From Paroceanicella profunda (lineage in GTDB: Bacteria; Pseudomonadota; Alphaproteobacteria; Rhodobacterales; Rhodobacteraceae): 64,000 nucleotides of DNA. A model generated the notes under the pieces. It was given only the letters and a program-made list of their open reading frames with translations, made no database searches and had not been told where the DNA came from. The stretch's first letter is position 1. Each line of letters opens with the position of its first letter. Where the stretch lies: the NCBI RefSeq assembly GCF_005887635.2, contig NZ_CP040818.1, forward strand, positions 1,766,501 through 1,830,500, given 5' to 3'. Position numbers and translations under genes: made by a program. Positions 1 to 8,719 of this stretch are shown here, one piece after another.

Positions 1-1
1 C

Positions 2-373
2 CCGATGCGCAAGTGGATCGACGCGGGCCTGCAGCCCTCCGCCTCCACCGATTGCCCGGTGACGCGGATCAACCCCTTCCCGACCATGTACGCGATGATC
101 GCGCGCAAGAGCGACACCGGCTCCGTGCTCGGCGCCGCCGAGGCGCTGAGCGTGGCCGAGGCGCTGCACGCCTACACCTACGCCTCCGCCTATGCGGCGA
201 AGGAAGAGGGCATCAAGGGCCGGCTGGTGCCGGGGCAGCTTGCCGACGTGGCCGTGCTCACCCGCGACATCTTCGAGGTGGATGAGGCGGAGATCCCGTC
301 GCTCACCTGCGACATCACGATCCTGGGCGGCGAAGTCGTCTACGAACGCGAAAAGGAGCTCGAGACCGCATGA
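2..373 (+). CDS. YtcJ-like amidohydrolase, 3' end only
   Basis: Only the last 123 codons are present; the reading frame is open from base 2, so the gene begins upstream of the window. The piece shows the C-terminal end of an Amidohydro_3/YtcJ-type metal-dependent hydrolase: a metal-ligand Asp in ASTDCPV, then a conserved helix (SVAEALHAYTYASAYA), and the final small beta-sandwich with KGRLVPGQLADVAVL and ITILGGEVVYER. Such enzymes hydrolyse amide or cyclic amide bonds, and the substrate cannot be read from this fragment. The stop overlaps the next start in an ATGA, so it is translationally coupled to an oligopeptide-type permease. That suggests it acts on whatever this transporter imports (inference). 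The family call is fairly secure; the specificity is unknown. Confidence 0.85.
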   Translation, partial: PMRKWIDAGLQPSASTDCPVTRINPFPTMYAMIARKSDTGSVLGAAEALSVAEALHAYTYASAYAAKEEGIKGRLVPGQLADVAVLTRDIFEVDEAEIPSLTCDITILGGEVVYEREKELETA

Positions 374-1308
374 TCGGGCAGATCGCCAACCGGCTTCTCC
401 TGTCCATTCCGGTGCTCTTCGGGGTGCTGCTGCTGGGGTTCATGCTCCTGCAGCTCGTCCCCGGAGACCCGGCGGTGGTGCTTGCCGGCCCAGCCGCGCC
501 CCCCGAGGTGCTCGATGCCATCCGCAAGGACATGGGCCTGGACCAGCCGGTCCTCGTCCAGTTCTGGCACTATCTCAGCCGCGTCGCCGGCGGGGACATG
601 GGCCGGTCGCTCATCTCCAACAAGACCGTGCTGAGCGAGCTTGGCGGCGCCATCGTCCCCACGGTGGAGCTGATGGTCGGCTGCCTGTTCTGGTCGATCC
701 CGCTGGGGATCGGCATGGGCACGCTGGCCGCGGTGAAGCGCGGCTCGATCATCGACCGCCTGGTGATGGCGCTGTCGGTGGGCGGCGTGTCGCTGCCGAT
801 CTTCTTCATCTGCCTGCTCGCCATCCAGTTCTTCGGCGTCTACTGGCCGATCTTCCCGTTCATCGGGCGCGGCGGGCCGTTCTGGACCTATGACGGCTTC
901 ATGCACCTGGTGCTGCCCGCCGTCTCGCTGGGGCTGATCTTCATCGGGCCGGTGGCGCGGATGACCCGCTCCTCGGTGCTGGAGGTGCTCAAGCTCGACC
1001 ATGTGCGCACCGCGCGGGCCAAGGGCCTGTCGGAGCGCTCGGTGATCCTGCGCCACGGGCTGCGCAACGCGCTCATCCCGGTGGTCACGCTGGTGGGGCT
1101 GCAGGCGGGCTACCTGCTGGGCGGCGCCATCGTGACGGAGACGATCTTCTCCTGGCCCGGCATCGGGCGGCTGGCGGTGGGGGCGATCCTGTCGAGCGAC
1201 TTCCCGGTGGCACAGGGCACCATCCTCGTGCTGGCGCTGTCCTTCATCGTGATCAACCTGATCGTCGACGTGCTCTACGCACTGCTGGATCCGAGGGTGC
1301 AGGGATGA
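370..1308 (+). CDS. Oligopeptide-type ABC transporter permease (DppB/OppB-like)
   Basis: This 312-residue inner-membrane permease belongs to the peptide/nickel (PepT) class. It starts at the ATG inside the ATGA that ends the amidohydrolase, and it has the expected length. The N-terminus carries the family helix (LLLSIPVLFGVLLLGFML) followed by PGDPAVVLAGP, which matches the conserved DppB start. Several hydrophobic segments follow. The EAA-like loop that contacts the ATPases lies near residues 212-235 (RTARAKGLSERSV, GLRNALIPV). It would pair with the next gene, whose start overlaps its stop, also in an ATGA. The imported solute is probably a peptide or a small amide-containing compound, judged from the flanking amidohydrolases (inference). 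Confidence 0.93.
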   Translation: MIGQIANRLLLSIPVLFGVLLLGFMLLQLVPGDPAVVLAGPAAPPEVLDAIRKDMGLDQPVLVQFWHYLSRVAGGDMGRSLISNKTVLSELGGAIVPTVELMVGCLFWSIPLGIGMGTLAAVKRGSIIDRLVMALSVGGVSLPIFFICLLAIQFFGVYWPIFPFIGRGGPFWTYDGFMHLVLPAVSLGLIFIGPVARMTRSSVLEVLKLDHVRTARAKGLSERSVILRHGLRNALIPVVTLVGLQAGYLLGGAIVTETIFSWPGIGRLAVGAILSSDFPVAQGTILVLALSFIVINLIVDVLYALLDPRVQG

Positions 1309-2216
1309 CCATGACCGCTGACGCAACCACCCCCCCCGAGACCGCGACCCCGGAGGACGCGGCCCCCCCGCGCCGCGCCCCCTGGTGGCGGCGCCTGCTG
1401 CGCGACCGGGCGGCGGCGGCGGCGCTGATCCTGCTGGCGCTCATCGTGCTGGCCGCGGTCTTCGCCCCGCTGATCTCGCCGGTGGACCCCTACGCGAACT
1501 CGCGCAACGTGATGATCCCGCCGATCTGGTCGGACCGGGGCATGGCCGAGCACCTTCTGGGCACCGACGGGCAGGGCCGCGACATTCTCTCGCGCCTGTT
1601 CTACGGCACCCGTGTCACCCTGCTGATCGGGCTGATCGGCATGGGGCTGGGCGGGGTGATCGGCTCGCTCATGGGGCTGATCTCCGCCTTCTACCCGCGG
1701 CTGGACCCGTGGATCATGCGGGTGGTGGACATGATGCTCTCCTTCCCCGCCATCCTGCTCGGCCTCGCGCTGGTGGCGGTGATGGGGCAGGGGGTGGTGC
1801 CGGTCACCATCGCGCTGGGGGTGGCCTCCATCCCCGATTGCGCGCGCATCGCCCGCGGCATCGCGGTGGGCATCATGAAGCAGGAGTTCATCGAGGCGGG
1901 CCGGGCCGTGGGCCTTTCCGACCTCACGCTGTTCACCCGCTACCTGCTGCGCAACGCCATCTCCTCCATCATGATCTTCATGAGCCTGCGCTTCGGCCAG
2001 CTCATCCTGCTCGGGGCGGCGCTGAGCTTCCTCGGGCTGGGCGCCCGGCCGCCGCAGGCGGAGCTGGGCATGATGGCCGCCCAGGGGCGCGACTACCTGC
2101 TGTTCGCGCCGCATATCGCGGTGATCCCTTCCGTTCTCATCTTCCTGATCGTGCTCTGCGCCAACGTGGCCGGCGACGCGCTCAGGGACGTGCTCGATCC
2201 TCGCCTCCGGGGCTGA
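1305..2216 (+). CDS. Oligopeptide-type ABC transporter permease (DppC/OppC-like)
   Basis: This 303-residue permease is the DppC-type partner of the preceding DppB-like subunit. The N-terminal tail is Pro/Thr/Ala rich, then comes the usual first membrane helix after a short Arg-rich stretch (RRLLRDRAAAAALILLAL). The motif LGTDGQGRDILSRLFYGTR, typical of DppC proteins, lies near residues 84-102, and the EAA loop (EAGRAVGLSD, RYLLRNAISS) near residues 197-222. It is translationally coupled to the upstream permease by a 4-base overlap. The next gene, the binding protein, begins 65 bases downstream. Membrane topology and pairing follow the family; the substrate is not known. Confidence 0.93.
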   Translation: MTMTADATTPPETATPEDAAPPRRAPWWRRLLRDRAAAAALILLALIVLAAVFAPLISPVDPYANSRNVMIPPIWSDRGMAEHLLGTDGQGRDILSRLFYGTRVTLLIGLIGMGLGGVIGSLMGLISAFYPRLDPWIMRVVDMMLSFPAILLGLALVAVMGQGVVPVTIALGVASIPDCARIARGIAVGIMKQEFIEAGRAVGLSDLTLFTRYLLRNAISSIMIFMSLRFGQLILLGAALSFLGLGARPPQAELGMMAAQGRDYLLFAPHIAVIPSVLIFLIVLCANVAGDALRDVLDPRLRG

Positions 2217-2281
2217 CACCCCGGGGCGGGCAACACCAGAAGCCGCACACGCGGTCCGTTACAACAAGGAGAGTCCCGACA

Positions 2282-3865
2282 ATGTCCTTCTCACCCATCA
2301 GACTGGGCTTCGCGGCCGCGCTGGCGCTGGGTGCGCCGGCGATCGCCGCTGCCCAGAGCTCCGTGACCATCGTGCGCGAGGTCGACAGCAACAACTACGA
2401 CCCGCAGAAGTCCACCGCGCGCGCCGCCTCCGAGGTGCTGTTCATGATGGGCGACACGCTGGTGGGCCTCGACCCGGACATGAAGACCGTGGTGCCCATG
2501 CTCGCCGAGAGCTGGGACATGTCCGACGACGGCCTCACCTACACCTTCCACCTCAAGGACGGCGTGAGCTTCTGCGACGGCAAGAAGATGACCGCGGAGG
2601 ACGTGGTCTACACCTTCGACCGCTGGCTGGACCCGGCCACGAAGTCCCCCGTCGCCTGGCGCGCCGGCGAGGTGGAGAGCGTCACGGCGCCCGATCCGCT
2701 CACCGTGGTCTACCAGCTCAAGGCCCCGCATTCGGAGCTGCTCTACCAGCTCACCCAGTCCTTTGCGACCATCATCGACAAGGCGAACGTGGAAGCCCTG
2801 GGCCCGGATTTCGGCGTGACCGGCTTCAACGGCACCGGCCCGTTCTGCTGGAAGGAATGGACCCCGCGCAACACGATGACCCTCACCAAGCACGAGGGCT
2901 ACACTTGGGGTCCCCCCATCTATGACACGCCGGACGCGCAGGTGGACGAGATCACCTGGCAGATCGTGCCGGAGGAGAACACCCGCACCGTTGCCGTGCT
3001 GACCGGCCAGTCCGAGATCACCCAGTACGTGCCCTACATCGCCATGTCGCAGCTGCGTGCGGCCCCGAACGTGAATGTCGAGCAGTCCGACGCCGCGTTC
3101 TGGACCTACTTCATCGGCTTCAAGGTCGACAAGCCGACCGTGGCGGACCCGGTGGTGCGCGAGGCGATCAACCTCGCCGTGAACCAGGCGGCCATCGCCG
3201 AGGACCTGTATTTCGGCGAAGTGCAGCCGGCGTATTCCTACGTCTCCGAAGGCGCGCTGGACTGGAACCATGCCATCGACGACGAGCTGCCGAAATACGA
3301 CCCCGAGAAGGCGATCGCCATCCTGGAGGCCGACGGCTGGAAGCTGAACTCCGATGGCGTGCGCGAGAAGGACGGCGTGACGCTGCAGCCGCTCGCCTAT
3401 GTCTTCGCCGGCTCCACCTGGTCGAAGCTGGCCGAGGCCGTGCAGGCGGACCTGCTGAAGGTCGGCATCGACATGCAGATCCAGTCCTTCGACGCCACCA
3501 TCGCCTGGGGCAAGCTGGCGACGCAGGAATTCGACATGTTCGGCATGTCCTTCCCCTACGTTTCCTCGGGTGACGCGCTGAACCTGTACTTCCGCTCCAC
3601 CAACATCCCCAGCCCGAACCGGATGAACTGGAACGATTCGGAGACCGACACCCTGCTGCGCGCCGGCCTCACCGCGACCGATGACGCCGACCGCGCCGAG
3701 GCCTACGGCGAAGTGCTCAAGAAGGTCCACGAGGCCTATGTGTGGCTGCCGCTCTACCATGAGCCGATGACCATCGCCTCCTCGACCAAGCTCAAGCCCG
3801 TCGTGCCGCACAACCTCTACGGTTGCGGCCTCTACAAGGGCATCGGCATCGCCTACGCCGACTGA
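2282..3865 (+). CDS. ABC transporter substrate-binding protein, family 5
   Basis: This 527-residue periplasmic solute-binding protein of the SBP_bac_5 (DppA/OppA) family captures the solute for the two upstream permeases. The start is the ATG at 2282, preceded by AAGGAG at about 8 bases and followed by a clear Sec signal peptide (hydrophobic GFAAALALGAPAIAAAQ, cleavage after AAA or AAQ). The mature part shows family hallmarks: Y-DPQKS near the N-terminus, PMLAESWDMSDDGLTYTFHLKDGVSF with FCDGK, and EDVVYTFDRW. An upstream-extended open frame exists but runs antisense or out of phase through the permease gene and was not used. It sits unusually between the permease and ATPase genes. A stem-loop follows it. 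Specificity is unknown. Confidence 0.93.
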   Translation: MSFSPIRLGFAAALALGAPAIAAAQSSVTIVREVDSNNYDPQKSTARAASEVLFMMGDTLVGLDPDMKTVVPMLAESWDMSDDGLTYTFHLKDGVSFCDGKKMTAEDVVYTFDRWLDPATKSPVAWRAGEVESVTAPDPLTVVYQLKAPHSELLYQLTQSFATIIDKANVEALGPDFGVTGFNGTGPFCWKEWTPRNTMTLTKHEGYTWGPPIYDTPDAQVDEITWQIVPEENTRTVAVLTGQSEITQYVPYIAMSQLRAAPNVNVEQSDAAFWTYFIGFKVDKPTVADPVVREAINLAVNQAAIAEDLYFGEVQPAYSYVSEGALDWNHAIDDELPKYDPEKAIAILEADGWKLNSDGVREKDGVTLQPLAYVFAGSTWSKLAEAVQADLLKVGIDMQIQSFDATIAWGKLATQEFDMFGMSFPYVSSGDALNLYFRSTNIPSPNRMNWNDSETDTLLRAGLTATDDADRAEAYGEVLKKVHEAYVWLPLYHEPMTIASSTKLKPVVPHNLYGCGLYKGIGIAYAD

Positions 3866-3881
3866 TCCTCCGGCAGGAGAC

Positions 3882-3905
3882 GCCGGCCCCCGCACGGGGG
3901 CCGGC
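3882..3905 (+). promoter_or_regulatory. Intercistronic stem-loop after the binding-protein gene
   Basis: A perfect 10-bp GC stem (GCCGGCCCCC / GGGGGCCGGC) closes a 4-base loop, 16 bases after the stop codon of the binding-protein gene. No T tract follows, so it is probably not a full terminator. It is better read as an mRNA-stabilising or partial-attenuation element that lets the binding protein be made in excess over the downstream genes, a common arrangement in ABC operons (inference). Confidence 0.6.
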
Positions 3906-3934
3906 CACCCAACCCCACGGAAAGATGAAGTGAC

Positions 3935-5380
3935 ATGACCGCTACCACCGTGATCCGCAATGCCGACTGGATCATCGCCTGGGACGAGGCCGCCGGCGCG
4001 CATTGCTACCTGCAGGGCCAGGACATCGCCTTCTCGGGCAACGCGCTCATCCAGGTGGGCGGCCAGTACGACGGTGAGGCCGACACGGAGATCGACGGCC
4101 GCGGCCGGCTGGTCAGCCCCGGCCTGGTCAACATCCATTCCCACCCCTCCTCCGAGGCGATGAACAAGGGCATGCTGGACGAGCTGGGCAGCCCGCGGCT
4201 CTACATGTCCTCGCTCTACGAATTCATGCCGCTGTTCCGCCCGGACGCCGAGGGCGTGGCGGATTGCGTGCGCGTGGCGCTCTCCGAGGCGCTGCTCTCC
4301 GGTGTCACCACGCTGGTCGACCTTTCGGTGGCACACCCGCAGTGGCTGGACCTGATGGCCCAGTCCGGCCTGCGCAGCGTCATCGCCCCCATGTACCGCT
4401 CCGCCCGCTGGTTCACGAAGAACGGCCATTCCGTGGACTACGAGTGGGACGAGGCCGCCGGCCGCGCCGCGATGGAGACCGCGCTCGAGGTGGTCGCCGC
4501 CGCCGAGGCGCATCCCTCCGGCCGGCTCTCGGGCATGATCGCGCCCTCGCAGATCGACACCTGCACGCCCGATCTCATCCGCGACAGTTTCGATGCCGCG
4601 CAGGAGCGGGGGCTGAAGATGCAGCTCCACGCCGCGCAGAGCATGGTGGAGTTCCACGAGATCACCCGCCGCCACGGCCGCACCCCCTTCCAGTGGCTCG
4701 ACGACCTGGGCGTGCTGAAGGACGGGGCGATCATCGGCCACGGCATCTTCCTCAACGACCACCCGAGCGCGAACTGGCCGCAGGCGGAGGATTTCGCCCT
4801 GCTGAAGGCCTCCGGCGCCGCGGTGGCCCATTGCCCCACCGTCTTCCAGCGCCGCGGCATTACCATGCGCACCGTGGGCCGCTACATCCGCGCCGGCATC
4901 CCGGTGGGCATCGGCACGGACACCTTCCCCCACAACATGCTGGAGGAAATGCGCAACGCGCTCACCAACTCCCGCGTGATGTCCCAGAACGTCTATGACC
5001 TGCGCACCTCGGACATCTACAACGCCGCCACCGTGGGCGGCGCCGCGATCCTCGGGCGTAGCGACATCGGCCGCCTCGCCCCCGGCGCGAAGGCGGATTT
5101 CTTCATGGTCGACGTGAAGCACCCGGCCATGCGCCCGCTGCGCGACCCGGTGCAGTCCCTCGTCTACACCGCCGCGGAGCGCGCGCTGAAGGACGTCTGG
5201 GTGGACGGCCGCCAGGTGGTGCGCGAGGGCGCGGTGCTGGCCTTCGACCTCGACGCCGCGCTGGACGGGCTGGAGGCAGCGCAGCGCCGTGCCGAGCAGG
5301 CCTTCTCCGCGCTCGATTTCGCCGGCCGCAGCCATGACGAGGCGGTCCCCTTCGCATTCCCGATCCGGAGCGACGCATGA
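3935..5380 (+). CDS. Amidohydrolase / chlorohydrolase-like deaminase
   Basis: This 481-residue cytoplasmic metal-dependent hydrolase belongs to the ATZ/TRZ/cytosine-deaminase branch of the amidohydrolase superfamily. Metal ligands are recognisable: HxH in NIHSHP (about residue 67), His in QLHAAQ (about 232), His in GHGIF (about 269) and Asp in [14 protein letters not shown] (about 330). The C-terminus has the usual [16 protein letters not shown] sandwich strand. Start ATG at 3935 follows AAAGATGAAGTGAC, a modest ribosome site. It lies between the binding-protein and ATPase genes of the transporter operon and its stop overlaps the next start. It probably processes the imported compound by deamination or amide/ether hydrolysis, but the substrate is not readable. 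Confidence 0.88.
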   Translation: MTATTVIRNADWIIAWDEAAGAHCYLQGQDIAFSGNALIQVGGQYDGEADTEIDGRGRLVSPGLVNIHSHPSSEAMNKGMLDELGSPRLYMSSLYEFMPLFRPDAEGVADCVRVALSEALLSGVTTLVDLSVAHPQWLDLMAQSGLRSVIAPMYRSARWFTKNGHSVDYEWDEAAGRAAMETALEVVAAAEAHPSGRLSGMIAPSQIDTCTPDLIRDSFDAAQERGLKMQLHAAQSMVEFHEITRRHGRTPFQWLDDLGVLKDGAIIGHGIFLNDHPSANWPQAEDFALLKASGAAVAHCPTVFQRRGITMRTVGRYIRAGIPVGIGTDTFPHNMLEEMRNALTNSRVMSQNVYDLRTSDIYNAATVGGAAILGRSDIGRLAPGAKADFFMVDVKHPAMRPLRDPVQSLVYTAAERALKDVWVDGRQVVREGAVLAFDLDAALDGLEAAQRRAEQAFSALDFAGRSHDEAVPFAFPIRSDA

Positions 5381-6405
5381 GCGAGACCGCCCTCCACGCC
5401 CCCTCCGCCCCGCCGGTGGCCGACCCCGACATCCTGCTCGACGTGCGTGACCTGCAGGTGCATTTCGACACCGAGGCCGGCACCTTCCGCGCCGTGGACG
5501 GGGTGAGCTTCTCCGTGAAGCGCGGCAAGACGCTGGGCATCGTGGGCGAGAGCGGCTGCGGAAAGTCGGTCACCTCCGCCGGCATCATGCGCCTGGTGCC
5601 GATGCCCCCGGGCCGCTTCGCCGGCGGCGAGGTGATCTTCGACGGCCGCGACCTGCTCAAGCTCTCCGAGCGCGACATGCGCCGGATGCGCGGCGGCCGC
5701 ATCGGGATGATCTTCCAGGAGCCGATGACCGCGCTGAACCCGGTCTACCGCATCGGCGACCAGATCATCGAGAGCCTGCGGGTGCATTCCGGCCTCAGCC
5801 GGGCGGATTCGCGCAAGCGCGCCATCGAACTGCTCGACCTGGTGCGCCTGCCCTCGCCGGAAAAGCGGGTGGACGACTTCCCCCACCAGCTTTCCGGCGG
5901 CCAGCGCCAGCGCGTGATGATCGCCCTCGCGCTTGCCAACGACCCCGAGCTGCTGATCGCCGACGAGCCGACGACCGCGCTCGACGTCACCATCCAGGCC
6001 CAGATCCTCGAGCTGATGCGCGACCTCTCGGCGCGCACCGGCTCGGCCATCGTGCTCATCACGCACGACCTCGGCGTGGTGGCGGAGACCTGTGACGACG
6101 TGGTGGTGATGTATGCCGGCCGGGTGGTGGAGCGCGCGCCGGTGGCGGCACTCTTCGCTGCGCCCCAGCACCCCTACACCATCGGCCTGATGGCGGCTGT
6201 GCCGCGGCTTGACATCCAGTCCGACCGGCTGGAGACCATACCCGGCTCCGTGCCGCCGCCCTACGCGAAGATCGACGGCTGCCGCTTCGCCTCGCGCTGC
6301 CCGGTGGCCACCGACCAGTGCCGCGCCGAGCTGCCGCCGCTGCGCGAGCTCGCCCCCGGCCATTCCGTCGCCTGCTGGCGCGCGCCCCTGGAGGATGTGG
6401 CATGA
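5377..6405 (+). CDS. Oligopeptide-type ABC transporter ATPase (DppD-like)
   Basis: This 342-residue ATP-binding subunit is of the DppD/OppD type. Walker A GESGCGKS lies near residues 58-65, the ABC signature LSGGQRQR near 171, and Walker B with the catalytic Glu in [12 protein letters not shown] near 192-203. The C-terminal oligopeptide-ABC extension ends in the cysteine-rich motif [14 protein letters not shown], which in this family can bind an iron-sulfur cluster. It overlaps the amidohydrolase upstream and the second ATPase downstream by 4 bases each, so the three are translationally coupled. It is expected to form a heterodimer with the next gene product on the cytoplasmic face of the two permeases. 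Confidence 0.95.
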   Translation: MSETALHAPSAPPVADPDILLDVRDLQVHFDTEAGTFRAVDGVSFSVKRGKTLGIVGESGCGKSVTSAGIMRLVPMPPGRFAGGEVIFDGRDLLKLSERDMRRMRGGRIGMIFQEPMTALNPVYRIGDQIIESLRVHSGLSRADSRKRAIELLDLVRLPSPEKRVDDFPHQLSGGQRQRVMIALALANDPELLIADEPTTALDVTIQAQILELMRDLSARTGSAIVLITHDLGVVAETCDDVVVMYAGRVVERAPVAALFAAPQHPYTIGLMAAVPRLDIQSDRLETIPGSVPPPYAKIDGCRFASRCPVATDQCRAELPPLRELAPGHSVACWRAPLEDVA

Positions 6406-7466
6406 GCACGGTTCTCGAAGTCTCGAACCTCACGAAGCATTTCCCGGTGCGCCGCGGCCTGCTGCGCCGGCAGGTCGGCGCCGTGCAGGCGGTGAGCGAC
6501 GTGAGCTTCTCCGTGAAGGCCGGCGAGACGCTGGCCATCGTGGGGGAGAGCGGCTGCGGCAAGTCCACCACCGGCCGCGCCCTGCTGCGCCTGCTGGAGC
6601 CGAGCGCAGGCTCGGTGAAGCTCGACGGCGAGGAGATCACCGCCCTGCCGCCCTCGCGGCTGCGCGCCGCGCGCCGGCAGATGCAGATGGTCTTCCAGGA
6701 CCCGTTCGGCTCGCTCAACCCGCGCATGACCGTGCGCGAGATCCTCGTCGAGCCGATGGTGCTGCATGGCATCGCCAGCGGCGCGCGGGCGGATGCCCGG
6801 GTTTCCGAACTGCTGCGCACCGTGGGCCTCGCGCCCTATCACGCGGAGCGCTACCCGCACGAGTTCTCCGGCGGCCAGCGCCAGCGCATCTGCATCGCCC
6901 GGGCGCTTGCCACCCGGCCGCGGCTGATCGTGTGCGACGAGCCGGTCTCGGCGCTCGACGTCTCGGTGCAGGCGCAGATCGTGAACCTGCTGCAGGACCT
7001 GCAGCGGGAGTTCGGCCTGACGTATGTCTTCATCAGCCACGATCTCGCCGTGGTGCGCCACATCGCGACCCGCGTGGCGGTGATGTATCTCGGCCGCATC
7101 GTGGAGGAGGCGGAGACCTCCGCCCTCTTCGCGGACCCGCGCCACCCCTACACCCGCGCCCTGATCGCCGCCGCCCCGCGCCCGGCGCCCGGCGCGGTGG
7201 TGGGCCGCGAGGCGGTGCGGGGCGATGCGCCGAGCGCGCTGAACCCGCCCTCGGGCTGCGCCTTCCACCCGCGATGCCCGCTCGCCACCGAACGCTGCAA
7301 GACGGAACGCCCGGAGCTGCGCGCCTTCGGCGGCAACACCGTGGCGTGCCATCATGCGGAACAGGCCGAGCCGCTGCCGCTGGCCGCCGCGGGCTCCGCG
7401 CCCTCCGCGCTGCTCACCCGGCGTCTGGAGGTGCTGGCCCGCGCCCGCGCCGCCAACGCCGCCTGA
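6402..7466 (+). CDS. Oligopeptide-type ABC transporter ATPase (DppF-like)
   Basis: The 354-residue second ATPase completes the importer. The start is the ATG at 6402 ([16 protein letters not shown]) overlapping the previous stop. An in-frame upstream ATG would reach back into the DppD-like gene and was rejected. The [15 protein letters not shown] beginning is characteristic of DppF. Walker A GESGCGKS lies near residue 49, the signature FSGGQRQR near 155 and Walker [13 protein letters not shown] near 175. The C-terminal motif is [19 protein letters not shown]. It is the last gene of the operon; a weak hairpin and the convergent metR gene follow. Function follows the family; the substrate is unassigned. 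Confidence 0.95.
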   Translation: MSTVLEVSNLTKHFPVRRGLLRRQVGAVQAVSDVSFSVKAGETLAIVGESGCGKSTTGRALLRLLEPSAGSVKLDGEEITALPPSRLRAARRQMQMVFQDPFGSLNPRMTVREILVEPMVLHGIASGARADARVSELLRTVGLAPYHAERYPHEFSGGQRQRICIARALATRPRLIVCDEPVSALDVSVQAQIVNLLQDLQREFGLTYVFISHDLAVVRHIATRVAVMYLGRIVEEAETSALFADPRHPYTRALIAAAPRPAPGAVVGREAVRGDAPSALNPPSGCAFHPRCPLATERCKTERPELRAFGGNTVACHHAEQAEPLPLAAAGSAPSALLTRRLEVLARARAANAA

Positions 7467-7533
7467 GTGCCTCCGGCAGGGGCAGGCCGGCGCCGCGCGC
7501 CGCTCGGGCCGGGGACACCGGAGTGACAAAGGG

Positions 7534-7563
7534 GAAGGGGTCGCAATGGGCGGCCCCTTCTTC
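7534..7563. terminator. Possible bidirectional terminator between the ABC operon and metR
   Basis: GAAGGGG at 7534-7540 pairs with CCCCTTC at 7554-7560 around a 13-base loop, followed by TTC. It is the only convincing hairpin in the 234-base convergent gap between the DppF-like gene and metR. The stem is short and the T tract poor, so this is a tentative call. Confidence 0.3.
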
Positions 7564-7700
7564 GTCATGGGCGGCAGCGCCCGGCATCGGCATCCCGGCC
7601 GCTGCGCGTCAACCGGCTGCGAGGTGCCGTGGCAGGAGGGGCATGGCCGAAGCGTCATGGCCGCGTCATGGGGCGCGCAACGGCGCGTGGGCCGGCCCGC

Positions 7701-8600
7701 TCAGTCGGCCCGTCCGCCGTTCCACTCCCGCGCCGCGGCGATGAAATCGGCGAGATAGGCGCGCCCGGCCTCCTCCGTGCGGTGGGCGGCGAAGAGCGTG
7801 CGGTGCAGGCCCTGCGTGCCCAGCGAGCGCCGCGCCAGGTTCGTGTCCCGCGCCGCCGCGCGCAGCACCCAGTCCGGCAGCACCGAGACGCCCTTGCCGC
7901 TGGCCACCAGCAGCAGGATGACCGCCGTCAGCTCCACCGGCCGCACGTCCGCGGGCTCCACCCCCGCCGGGCCGAGGAAGCCGGTGAACACGTCCAGCCG
8001 CCCGCGCTCCACCGGGTATGTGATCAGCGTCTGGTCGCGGAAATCCTCCGGCTCGATCAACGGCTTGGTGGCGAGGGGATGGCCGGGCGCCGCCACCAGC
8101 AGCCCCTCGTAGCCGAACAGCGGCGCGAACATCACGTCGCCCGCCTCCACCGGGTCCGAGGAGATCACCAGGTCCACCAGCCCGCGCTGCAGCGCCGGGA
8201 TCGCCTCGAAGCTGAGCCCGACGCGGATGTCGATCTCCACCTCCGGCCAGCGGGAGCGGAACCCCTCCAGCACCGGCAGCAGCCATTCGAAACAGGCGTG
8301 GCACTCGATGGCGATCAGCATGCGCCCGCTCTGCCCGCCGGCCATGCGGGTGAGGTCTTCCTCCAGCGCCTCGATCTCCGGCAACAGGCGCTGGGCCGCC
8401 TCCAGCACCTTCGCCCCCGCCGCGGTGAGCCGCAGGGGCCGTGAGTTGCGCATGTAGAGGTCCAGCCCCAGCAGCGCCTCCAATCCCTTGATCTGGTGCG
8501 ACAGCGCGGATTGCGTGACGCAGAGCGTGTCCGCCGCCCGGGCGAGGCTGCCCTTCTCGTGAATGGCGCGCAGGCAGCGCAGGTGGCGCAGGTCAATCAT
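7701..8600 (-). CDS. metR: LysR-type activator of methionine synthesis, MetR
   Basis: This 299-residue LysR-family regulator is divergent from metE. The N-terminal winged HTH (residues about 3-60) reads DLRHLRCLRAIHEKGSLARA and TQSALSHQIKGLE. The effector domain has the MetR hallmark IAIECHACFEWL and the stretch TYPVERGRLDVFTGFLGPAGV, close to E. coli MetR, which binds homocysteine. The start at 8600 (MIDLRHL) was preferred over upstream ATGs at 8615 and 8630 because GGAG sits 9 bases before it and E. coli MetR begins at the equivalent residue. It should activate metE and repress itself through the two boxes in the 119-base gap (established for enterobacteria, inferred here). Confidence 0.92.
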   Translation of the reverse strand: MIDLRHLRCLRAIHEKGSLARAADTLCVTQSALSHQIKGLEALLGLDLYMRNSRPLRLTAAGAKVLEAAQRLLPEIEALEEDLTRMAGGQSGRMLIAIECHACFEWLLPVLEGFRSRWPEVEIDIRVGLSFEAIPALQRGLVDLVISSDPVEAGDVMFAPLFGYEGLLVAAPGHPLATKPLIEPEDFRDQTLITYPVERGRLDVFTGFLGPAGVEPADVRPVELTAVILLLVASGKGVSVLPDWVLRAAARDTNLARRSLGTQGLHRTLFAAHRTEEAGRAYLADFIAAAREWNGGRAD

Positions 8601-8616
8601 CCGGGGGGTCTCCATG

Positions 8617-8629
8617 TGAGCGAACCTCA
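8617..8629. promoter_or_regulatory. Second, weaker MetR box
   Basis: TGAGCGAACCTCA is an inverted repeat of the form TGAG-N5-CTCA, one mismatch per half from the MetR consensus TGAA-N5-TTCA. Its centre lies 31 bp (about three helical turns) from the better box at 8648-8660, and it sits just upstream of metR codon 1. The spacing suggests a tandem pair bound cooperatively. Confidence 0.55.
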
Positions 8630-8647
8630 TCTTGTCTATGAAAACAA

Positions 8648-8660
8648 TGAAGTTGATTCA
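8648..8660. promoter_or_regulatory. MetR box, perfect consensus
   Basis: TGAAGTTGATTCA matches the MetR consensus TGAA-N5-TTCA exactly. It lies 59 bases before the metE start and 47 bases before the metR start, where an activator of metE and repressor of metR would be expected. No riboswitch fits in the short metE leader. Confidence 0.8.
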
Positions 8661-8719
8661 ACTCCCGTCTCCGCCGACAAACTGGCCACAGAAGACACAG
8701 ACATCCGGAGACCCCCGAC

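Noticed and set aside
2291..5335. A 1014-residue open frame antisense to the binding-protein and amidohydrolase genes
   Set aside because: Same cause: a GC-driven shadow with no domain, against two strong genes with signal peptide or metal motifs on the plus strand.
8601..8719. SAM or cobalamin riboswitch in front of metE
   Set aside because: The leader is too short and lacks the conserved cores; MetR boxes explain control.
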